Both the position numbers and the translations under genes were made by a program. Below the pieces are notes generated by a model. That model worked only from the letters and a program-made list of their open reading frames with translations. It searched no databases and was not told where the DNA came from. From Chloroflexota bacterium (GTDB taxonomy: Bacteria > Chloroflexota > Anaerolineae > Anaerolineales > DRMV01), in NCBI GenBank assembly GCA_013153375.1, contig JAADEN010000188.1:1-6257 (forward strand): a stretch of DNA of 6,257 nt. Direction: 5' to 3'. This document shows positions 1 to 5,632 of the stretch, piece after piece (position 1 is the stretch's first letter; every line of letters starts with the position of its first letter).

Positions 1-2039
1 ACGACAGCGCCGCGCCCACCCTGACCTGGACCGTGGACCAACTGGACGACGGCGAGAGCGTGACCCTGACCTTCCAGGCCGAAGTCCAGCCCACGGGCGA
101 ACGCCAGAACACCGCGGAGATCACCGCGGCCGACCAAACCGACCCTGACGATACCAACAACAGCGACAGCGCGACCCTGGGTTACGAGCCCGAAGCCGAC
201 CTCTCGGTCACCAAGGACGACGGCCGCACCCTGGTCGTGGCCGGAGACACGGTGGTGTACACCATCGTGGTCACCAACCACGGCCCCAACGATGTGACCG
301 CCGCGCAGGTGACCGACGCCAAACCCGCGTCCATCACTTCGTGGACCTGGGAGTGCGACAGCCTGACCGGCGGCGCGAGCGGCTGCGACGGCGTCACCGA
401 CAGCACCGCGGACTTCAGCGACACGGTGGACCTGCCCGCGAACGGCAGCATCACCTACAAGGTGACCGCCCACATCGCGGCCAGCGCCAGCGGCACCCTG
501 GAGAACACCGTGGAGGTGGCCCTGCCCGCGGGCAGCGACATCGTCGATCCCACGCCGGACAACAACCAGGCCACCGACATCGACACCCTGGCTGCGGCCT
601 CCAAGCGCCTCGTGGACACCAACCAGGACTTCACCACGGGCAACGAGGTGGCCATCGGCGAAATCGTGACCTACGAAGCCACCCTGAACATCCCCGTGGG
701 GCAGGTGCAGAACCTGACCCTGACCGACATCATGGCCCAGGGTCTGGCCTTCGTGACCTGCGAGAGCATCACCGCCAGCGGGCCGCTGACCAGCACCGCG
801 GGCACCTTGGACAGCATCTGCGCCAACCCCGCGGTGAGCGCCGAGCCCGCGGGCAGCGCCGCGGCCGAGGACCAGGGCCGCAAGGTCGTGTGGGACTTCG
901 GCACCGTCACCAACGCCACGGGCGACGAGGTCACCCTGACCGTGCGCTATCAGGCCGTCGTGCTCGACAGTGCGGGCAACATCACCGGCACCAGCCTCGC
1001 CAACCAGGCCGAATGGGCCTGGGACGACGGCCGCGTCCAGGCCAGCGCCGCGGCGGTGAATGTGATCGAGCCCGATCTGAACATCACCAAGACGGCCAAC
1101 CCCACCGTGGTGCTCCCCGACGAGCCCGTCACCTTCACCCTCGCGGTGGGGCACACCAGCGCCAGCCAGATCGACGCCTACGATGTGGTGGTCACCGACC
1201 CCTTGCCCGCGGGCATGGAGTATGTCAACGGGAGCCTGCAGGTCGTCAGCGGGCCGACGCCCACCCGCATGGACTACGACCCGGCCACGCGGACCATCCA
1301 GGTGACCTGGGACGCCTTCGCGCTGGGCGACGCGGCCCAAATTCAATTCCAGGTGACCCTGAACGCCAACAGCGCAACCCAGACCACCAACGAAGCCGCG
1401 GTCGCCTGGACGAGCCTGCCCGGCGATGTGAGCCAGCCCCAGTCGCCTTACAACACCCTGTCCACCGAGCGGCGCTACGACCCCAACAGCCCCGTGGACA
1501 TCTACCGCGCCGCGGCCACCGCGGACCTGCAGATGGTGCTGCCCGAAACCGGCTTCGCGCCGGGCCGGGTGACGGCCATCCCGCCGCAGAAGGTGGCCTA
1601 CGCCGCCACCGAGATGGTGCTGGAGATCCCGCGGCTGGGCGTGAGCGTGCCCATCGTCGGCATCCCGCGCACCGACGACGGCTGGGATCTGACCTGGCTG
1701 TGGAATCGGGCCGGTTGGCTGGAGGGCACGGCCTTCCCGACCTGGGCGGGCAATACCGCCATCACCGCGCATGTGTACCTGCCGAACGGCCAACCGGGGC
1801 CCTTCGTGCACCTGGGACGGCTCATGTGGGGCGACCGCATCGTGATTCGGGCCTACGGCCAGCAATACATCTACGAGGTGCGCCGCGTGCGCCTGGTGGC
1901 CCCCGACGACCTGAGCGTGCTGCGCCACGAGGAGCACGACTGGCTGACCCTGATCACCTGCCGGGACTATGACCCGCGCCACGACACCTATCGCCAGCGC
2001 CTGGTGGTGCAAGCCGTGCTGGTCGAGGTCCGTCCGTAG
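1..2039 (+). CDS. DUF11-repeat surface protein with C-terminal sortase domain (5' end outside window)
   Basis: The frame is open from base 3 with no stop upstream, so the GTG at 33 is probably internal and the true start lies before the window. Residues here are numbered from that GTG. Residues 1 to about 495 form about four extracellular DUF11-type beta-sandwich repeats (one partial, then from about 54, 188 and 346). They show the usual 'ADLSVTK' and 'LNITKTANP' openings and 'NTAEI' or 'NTVEV' ends. Cysteine pairs C108/C118 and C243/C263 could form disulfides. An LPETG motif sits at 503-507. A sortase domain follows (about 528-668): H580 in 'TAITAH', C643 in 'LTLITC' and R656 (or R654) near the end match the sortase His/Cys/Arg triad. 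The likely role is a cell-surface transpeptidase or a self-processing surface protein. No C-terminal membrane segment is present, so any signal peptide or anchor must be N-terminal and out of view. The sortase class (D, E or F-like) is unresolved. The domain calls are firm and the biological role is inference. Confidence 0.9.
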   Translation, partial: DSAAPTLTWTVDQLDDGESVTLTFQAEVQPTGERQNTAEITAADQTDPDDTNNSDSATLGYEPEADLSVTKDDGRTLVVAGDTVVYTIVVTNHGPNDVTAAQVTDAKPASITSWTWECDSLTGGASGCDGVTDSTADFSDTVDLPANGSITYKVTAHIAASASGTLENTVEVALPAGSDIVDPTPDNNQATDIDTLAAASKRLVDTNQDFTTGNEVAIGEIVTYEATLNIPVGQVQNLTLTDIMAQGLAFVTCESITASGPLTSTAGTLDSICANPAVSAEPAGSAAAEDQGRKVVWDFGTVTNATGDEVTLTVRYQAVVLDSAGNITGTSLANQAEWAWDDGRVQASAAAVNVIEPDLNITKTANPTVVLPDEPVTFTLAVGHTSASQIDAYDVVVTDPLPAGMEYVNGSLQVVSGPTPTRMDYDPATRTIQVTWDAFALGDAAQIQFQVTLNANSATQTTNEAAVAWTSLPGDVSQPQSPYNTLSTERRYDPNSPVDIYRAAATADLQMVLPETGFAPGRVTAIPPQKVAYAATEMVLEIPRLGVSVPIVGIPRTDDGWDLTWLWNRAGWLEGTAFPTWAGNTAITAHVYLPNGQPGPFVHLGRLMWGDRIVIRAYGQQYIYEVRRVRLVAPDDLSVLRHEEHDWLTLITCRDYDPRHDTYRQRLVVQAVLVEVRP

Positions 2040-2060
2040 CGGCTCAGCGAACCACGGCAA

Positions 2061-2096
2061 CGCCCCGCCCAAAAACGGGCGGGGCGTTTTGTTTTT
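2061..2096 (+). terminator. Intrinsic terminator after the DUF11-sortase gene
   Basis: A perfect 10-bp GC stem (CGCCCCGCCC at 2061-2070 with GGGCGGGGCG at 2077-2086) closes a 6-nt AAAAAC loop and is followed by TTTTGTTTTT. It begins 21 bases after the sortase-protein stop. The T-tract exists only on the plus strand, so it should stop plus-strand transcripts and probably does not efficiently end the converging minus-strand operon. Confidence 0.93.
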
Positions 2097-2124
2097 GGGG
2101 GACAAAGATTTGAGCGGGCCGGCC

Positions 2125-3621
2125 TCAGGCGGGGTACACACCCTGCAGCGCGGCCCAGGGGTCGTAACGCGCGCCCGGTTTCGCCGCGGGGCCCGCGGCC
2201 GCGGCCTGCGGCAGCCGCTCGGCCAGGGCCAGCCCGGCCAGGGCCGCGAGGGGCAAATCTTCCGCGGCCTCCGCGGGCCCGCTCAGGGCCTCTTCCACCC
2301 AGCGGGTGTGCACCGCGCCCCGCACGAAGTCGGGATGCGCGAGCACCTGTAGCAAGAAGGCCAGGTTGGTGGTCACGCCGTGGTAGGCCGTACGCTGCAG
2401 CGCGGCCCGCAGGCGGGCAATGGCCCCCGCGCGGGTCTCCGCGTGGACGATGATCTTGGCCAGCAGCGGGTCGTAGTGGGGCGTGACCTCCTGGCCGGGC
2501 CGCACGCCGCTGTCCACCCGCACGCCGGGGCCCACGGGCTCGCGCAGGTGCAGCAAGCGGCCCGTGCTGGGCAAAAAGCCGTGGGCCGGGTCCTCCGCGT
2601 ACACCCGCGCCTCGATGGCGTGGCCCCGCGGCCGCAGGTCCTCCTGCGCCCAGGGCAGGGGCTCGCCCGCGGCCACCCGAATCTGCCATTGCACCAGGTC
2701 CAGGCCCAGGAGCATCTCGGTGATGGGATGCTCCACCTGGAGGCGGGTGTTCATCTCCAGGAAGTAGAAGTCGCGGGTGGCCGGGTCCACGATGAACTCC
2801 ACCGTGCCGGCGTTGACATAGTCCACGGCTCGGGCCGCGGCCACCGCGGCCTGGGCCATGCGGGCCCGCAGGTCGGGGTCCAGCAGGGGCGAGGGCGTCT
2901 CTTCGATGATCTTCTGGTGGCGGCGCTGGACCGAGCACTCCCGCTCGTAGAGGTGCAGGGTGTGGCCGTGCGCGTCGGCCAGGATTTGGAACTCCACATG
3001 CCGGGCCGTGGGGATGAACTTTTCCAGCAGCAGGCGGGCGTCGCCGAACGCGTGCTGCGCCTCGCGGCGGGCCGCGGCCGCGGCCTCGGGCAGGTCCTCG
3101 GGCCGCTGGACGATGCGCATGCCCTTGCCCCCGCCGCCCGCGGCGGCCTTGAGCAGCACGGGATAGCCGATGCGGGCCGCGGCCTGGGCCAGGGCCTCGT
3201 CGTCGTCAGGGCCCTGGTAGCCCGGCACCACGGGCACGCCGGCGGCCTGCATCCGGGCGCGGGCCGCGGCTTTGTCGCCCATGAGCGCGATGGCCTGGGG
3301 CCGCGGGCCGATGAAGGTCAGCCCCGCGTCGGCCACGGCCTGGGCAAAGGCCGCGTTCTCGGCCAGGAAGCCGTAGCCGGGATGCACTGCGTCCGCATCC
3401 GTGGCGCGCGCGGCCTCCAACAGCGCGTCCACCCGCAGGTACGACTCCTGGGGCGGCGGCGGGCCGATGCGCACGGCCTGGTCCGCGGCCAGCACATGGG
3501 GCGCGGTCGCGTCCGCGTCGGAATAGACCGCGACGGTGGCGATGCCCATCTCGCGCGCCGCGCGGATGATGCGCAGCGCGATCTCGCCGCGGTTGGCGAT
3601 CAAAATCTTGCGCACGGTCAT
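2125..3621 (-). CDS. accC: Biotin carboxylase (acetyl/propionyl-CoA carboxylase type), no biotin-carrier domain
   Basis: This 498-residue protein carries out the ATP-dependent carboxylation of biotin held on a carrier protein, the first half-reaction of acyl-CoA carboxylases, in the cytoplasm. Order: N-terminal domain 'KILIANRGEIALRIIRAA' (5-22) and 'HPGYGFLAEN' (80-89), ATP-grasp domain with glycine-rich loop 'AAAGGGGKGMR' (159-169), then the C-terminal domain from 'GHAIEARVYAEDP' (333-345). By position against E. coli AccC, the catalytic and ATP-binding residues appear intact: K117, K158, H208, K237, E275, E289, N291, R293, Q295-V296-E297 and R339. It is about 50 residues longer than AccC. 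The Ala-rich tail ends in 'YDPWAALQG', which resembles the junction seen in longer alpha subunits, but no biotinyl domain (AMKM-like motif) follows. The ATG overlaps the permease stop by 4 bases (ATGA) and I see no good ribosome-binding site, so translation is probably coupled. The substrate acyl-CoA (acetyl, propionyl or methylcrotonyl) cannot be told, and the symbol reflects the enzyme family only. Confidence 0.95.
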   Translation of the reverse strand: MTVRKILIANRGEIALRIIRAAREMGIATVAVYSDADATAPHVLAADQAVRIGPPPPQESYLRVDALLEAARATDADAVHPGYGFLAENAAFAQAVADAGLTFIGPRPQAIALMGDKAAARARMQAAGVPVVPGYQGPDDDEALAQAAARIGYPVLLKAAAGGGGKGMRIVQRPEDLPEAAAAARREAQHAFGDARLLLEKFIPTARHVEFQILADAHGHTLHLYERECSVQRRHQKIIEETPSPLLDPDLRARMAQAAVAAARAVDYVNAGTVEFIVDPATRDFYFLEMNTRLQVEHPITEMLLGLDLVQWQIRVAAGEPLPWAQEDLRPRGHAIEARVYAEDPAHGFLPSTGRLLHLREPVGPGVRVDSGVRPGQEVTPHYDPLLAKIIVHAETRAGAIARLRAALQRTAYHGVTTNLAFLLQVLAHPDFVRGAVHTRWVEEALSGPAEAAEDLPLAALAGLALAERLPQAAAAGPAAKPGARYDPWAALQGVYPA

Positions 3622-4493
3622 ACTACCCGCCACTTGCGTTCGATGTAACGCACCACAGCCGACAGGCTCAGGGTCATGGACAGGTACAGAAAGACCACGA
3701 TGTTGTAGGTTTCCAGGGAGCGGAATGTGGCGGCCTTGCGCAAGCGGGCCAATTGGGTGATGTCGCGCACGGCCAGCACGGTGATGAGGGCCGAATCTTT
3801 GATGATGGCCACCAGGTCGTTGCCCAGGGGCGGCAAAATGCGCCGAATGGCCTGGGGCAGAATGACCAGCCGCATGGCCTGCCAGTAACTCATCCCCAAA
3901 GAGAGCGCGGCCTCCATCTGGCCCTTGCCGATGGACTCGATGCCGGCCCGAAAGACCTCGGCCTCGAACGCCGCGTAGCCCATGGCCAGGGCGATGATGG
4001 CCCGCATCTCCAGCGAAATGCTGCGGATGCTGGCCTGGGCCAGGCTGTGGAACAACCCGGCCAGGAAGGTGCCCTCGGCCCAGGTCAGCCCCCATTCGCC
4101 CAGGGCCTTGACCGCGTTGACGATCTCGGTCACGCCCACGAAGGCCACATACAAAATCAGCACGATCATGGGAATGCCGCGCATGATTTGCACATAGAAG
4201 GTGGCCAGGTTGTACACGATGGGATTCTTGGAGGTGCGGGCCAGGCCGATGAGCAGCCCCATCATGATGGCCAGGCCGTAGGCGCTGAGGGCCACCCGCA
4301 GGGTGACCTTGACGCCGGGCAAAAGGAAGAGGAAGGTGTCGCGGTAATTGGGGTCGGCCAGGATGAGGTAGAGCATGAGCACGCCCAGGGCCACGGTCAG
4401 GTAGGCCCACAAGGGCTGCGCGGCCAGACGCGCGAGCCAGGAGCGGCGCTGCTCGGTTGGGGGCGCGGTGAGGGGGGACGAAGAGACGCTCAC
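3618..4493 (-). CDS. Polar amino-acid ABC transporter permease (His/Glu/Gln/Arg family)
   Basis: This inner-membrane permease of an amino-acid importer has 291 residues. The GTG at 4493 is chosen as the start because GGGAGGA (4499-4505) lies 5 bases upstream. An upstream in-frame GTG at 4550 would add 19 Pro/Arg-rich residues and has no such site. Hydrophobic segments lie at roughly 28-46, 54-86, 97-120, 164-178, 226-242 and 263-282. 'YVQIMRGIPMIVLILY' (100-115) is the typical family signature. The EAA loop that contacts the ATPase is clear: E194-A-A, G200 and 'ILP' (211-213). The protein is longer than the usual 220-240 residues, because of an extra N-terminal membrane segment and an expanded stretch at about 121-160. 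It lies 113 bases downstream of the binding-protein gene and overlaps the biotin carboxylase start. No partner ATPase is encoded in the window. The family is certain; the transported amino acid is not determinable. Confidence 0.95.
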   Translation of the reverse strand: MSVSSSPLTAPPTEQRRSWLARLAAQPLWAYLTVALGVLMLYLILADPNYRDTFLFLLPGVKVTLRVALSAYGLAIMMGLLIGLARTSKNPIVYNLATFYVQIMRGIPMIVLILYVAFVGVTEIVNAVKALGEWGLTWAEGTFLAGLFHSLAQASIRSISLEMRAIIALAMGYAAFEAEVFRAGIESIGKGQMEAALSLGMSYWQAMRLVILPQAIRRILPPLGNDLVAIIKDSALITVLAVRDITQLARLRKAATFRSLETYNIVVFLYLSMTLSLSAVVRYIERKWRVV

Positions 4494-4498
4494 GGTGG

Positions 4499-4505
4499 TC
4501 CTCCC
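4499..4505 (-). promoter_or_regulatory. Ribosome-binding site fixing the permease GTG start
   Basis: The minus strand reads GGGAGGA, then CCACC, then GTG at 4493. This spacing supports the GTG over the longer upstream open frame. Confidence 0.75.
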
Positions 4506-4564
4506 GGGCGGAAACGGATCGGCCCCGCGGCGCGCGGCGCCCCGAGGCACGGCGAGGGGGAAAC

Positions 4565-4594
4565 GGCGCGGGCGCCGTTGCCGACGCCCGCGCC
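4565..4594 (-). promoter_or_regulatory. Intercistronic hairpin between binding-protein and permease genes
   Basis: A perfect 10-bp inverted repeat (GGCGCGGGCG at 4565-4574 and CGCCCGCGCC at 4585-4594) has a 10-nt loop. It starts 12 bases after the binding-protein stop codon in the minus-strand transcript. Only GTTT followed by CCCCC comes after it, so it is a weak terminator at best. Hairpins in this position commonly protect the upstream message or attenuate the downstream one, giving more binding protein than permease. That role is inference here. Confidence 0.65.
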
Positions 4595-4606
4595 TCTGCT
4601 CAGGCC

Positions 4607-5434
4607 TTATTCACCAGGAATCAGGCCCCACTTCTTGTTGAGTTGCTCTAAGGTGCCGTCTTCCATCATGGACTTGAGGGCGGCGTTCCAGGGCTCGATG
4701 AGGTCGCTGCCCGGCGGGAACACGAAGGCCAGTTGCTCGTCCGAGGTCAGTTGACCCAGGATCTTCAGTTTGCCCTCGTTCTCCTTCACATAGCCCTGGC
4801 CGGTGATGGTGTCCACCACCACCCCGTCCACATCGCCCGAGAGCAGGGCCAGGAAGGCCGCGTCGAAGGTCTCGAAGGACTTGACCCGGTCTTCGCCGAA
4901 GTGCTCCTTGGCCACGATTTCGTTGGTGGTGCCGATCTGGGTGCCCACCAGTTTGGTTTCGTCGGCCTTGAAGGCATCCACATCGGCCTTGCCGCAGTCA
5001 CTGCGCACCACCAGCACCTGGCCCACGGTCACATAGGGGATGGAGAAGTCCACCACCTTGTCGCGTTCTTCGGTGTAGGTCACGCCGTCGGCCAGCACAT
5101 CGTACTCGCCCGCGGCCATGGCCTCGAAGATGCCGTCCCAGGCGGCCTCTTTGAACTCGGGCACGCAGTTGATGCGCTTGCAGATTTCGCGCACCGCGTC
5201 GTAGTCCCAGCCCTTGGGTTCACCGGTCTCTTCGTCGATGAAGTTGAAGGGCGGGTACGCGTTCTCCACGGCCACGGTGACCACCCGGCCGCCCAGGTCG
5301 GGCAGGCCGCCCTCGGTCTGAGCCGCTTCGGTGGCCGGGGCTTGGGTGGCCTGTTCGGCCCCGCCGCACGCGGCCAGCGCCAGGGCCAGCACGGCCACCA
5401 GGGCCAGCACCAGCCAGAAACGAGATTTGAACAT
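4607..5434 (-). CDS. Amino-acid ABC transporter substrate-binding lipoprotein (family 3)
   Basis: This 275-residue extracytoplasmic binding protein delivers an amino acid to the downstream permease. The ATG at 5434 is preceded by AAGGAGG with 6-base spacing. Residues 1-22 form a signal peptide (K3, R5, then a Leu/Ala/Val core) ending in the lipobox 'LAAC', so C23 is the predicted lipidated residue. A short Ala/Gln/Thr/Glu linker follows to about 43. The periplasmic-binding-protein type 2, family 3 fold then runs from 'GRVVTVAVENAYPPFNF' (49-65) to the C-terminus. Ligand-contact positions typical of the family are visible: 'TEER' (121-124, R124 for the carboxylate), 'GTTNE' (168-172) and D208 for the amino group. 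C85 and C90 in 'CKRINC' align with the disulfide loop of HisJ/LAO-type proteins, two residues shorter. The C-terminal 'LNKKWGLIPGE' is typical. The exact amino acid bound cannot be inferred safely; a polar or basic one is plausible. Confidence 0.95.
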   Translation of the reverse strand: MFKSRFWLVLALVAVLALALAACGGAEQATQAPATEAAQTEGGLPDLGGRVVTVAVENAYPPFNFIDEETGEPKGWDYDAVREICKRINCVPEFKEAAWDGIFEAMAAGEYDVLADGVTYTEERDKVVDFSIPYVTVGQVLVVRSDCGKADVDAFKADETKLVGTQIGTTNEIVAKEHFGEDRVKSFETFDAAFLALLSGDVDGVVVDTITGQGYVKENEGKLKILGQLTSDEQLAFVFPPGSDLIEPWNAALKSMMEDGTLEQLNKKWGLIPGE

Positions 5435-5440
5435 GGTTCT

Positions 5441-5455
5441 CCTCCTTCCAAAGGA
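5441..5455 (-). promoter_or_regulatory. Ribosome-binding site of the binding-protein gene, overlapped by a small inverted repeat
   Basis: The minus strand has AAGGAGG (5447-5441) six bases before the ATG. TCCTT just upstream (5455-5451) can pair with AAGGA (5447-5443) across a 3-nt loop, which would cover part of the site. The ribosome-binding site is firm; the hairpin is short and may not matter. Confidence 0.7.
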
Positions 5456-5477
5456 TGAAACCGCGAATCGGACCTCT

Positions 5478-5483
5478 ATTGTA
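5478..5483 (-). promoter_or_regulatory. Predicted -10 box of the binding-protein/permease/biotin-carboxylase operon
   Basis: The minus strand carries TACAAT about 44 bases before the binding-protein ATG, giving a predicted leader of about 35-40 bases. No convincing -35 element is seen at 16-18 bases upstream. The context GCGGTACAAT closely matches the GCGGTATAAT box of the divergent gene. Confidence 0.5.
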
Positions 5484-5534
5484 CCGCGAACTGGCGCAAA
5501 AGGGCCGGGCAGAAGCCAAAATCGCGCCCCTGCC

Positions 5535-5556
5535 CCGCGGCGGCCCGCGGTATAAT
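5535..5556 (+). promoter_or_regulatory. Predicted promoter of the acyl-CoA synthetase gene: TATAAT with adjacent inverted repeat
   Basis: A perfect TATAAT lies at 5551-5556, about 77 bases before the ATG at 5633, so transcription would begin near 5563. No good -35 box is found. Directly upstream is CCGCGG-CGGC-CCGCGG (5535-5550), an inverted repeat abutting the -10 box where an activator or repressor could bind. The regulator and the operator function are inference. Confidence 0.55.
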
Positions 5557-5606
5557 TCTTCGTGTCAGCGTCGTTCGCCCCGTGAACCCGGCCCAAAATT
5601 TCGTTT

Positions 5607-5625
5607 CCTCCCCCACCCGCGGAGG
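5607..5625 (+). promoter_or_regulatory. Ribosome-binding site of the acyl-CoA synthetase gene with upstream complementary CCTCC
   Basis: GGAGG (5621-5625) lies 7 bases before the ATG at 5633 and fixes the start. CCTCC at 5607-5611 is its exact complement across a 9-nt loop and could mask it. The site is firm; the masking hairpin is only 5 bp and speculative. Confidence 0.65.
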
Positions 5626-5632
5626 TCGGACC

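Noticed and set aside
341..1972. 543-codon alternative frame inside the DUF11-sortase gene
   Set aside because: The translation is almost entirely Arg/Gly/His/Pro, typical of a shifted frame over GC-rich coding DNA.
2061..2096. Bidirectional terminator for the two converging genes
   Set aside because: The minus strand lacks a T-tract after the stem, so only plus-strand termination is supported.
1988..2938. Minus-strand 316-codon frame overlapping the biotin carboxylase end and the terminator
   Set aside because: It is low-complexity Gly/Ala/Pro/Arg, runs through the terminator and lies out of frame with the real gene.
2380..3648. Long plus-strand open frame (422 codons) opposite the biotin carboxylase
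   Set aside because: It is antisense to a gene with complete catalytic motifs. Its Gly/Arg/His/Val-rich translation matches no family and is expected from GC-rich codon bias.
3753..4754. Plus-strand 333-codon frame opposite the permease
   Set aside because: It is a His/Gly/Gln-rich shadow of a well-supported permease and has no ribosome-binding site or recognisable domain.
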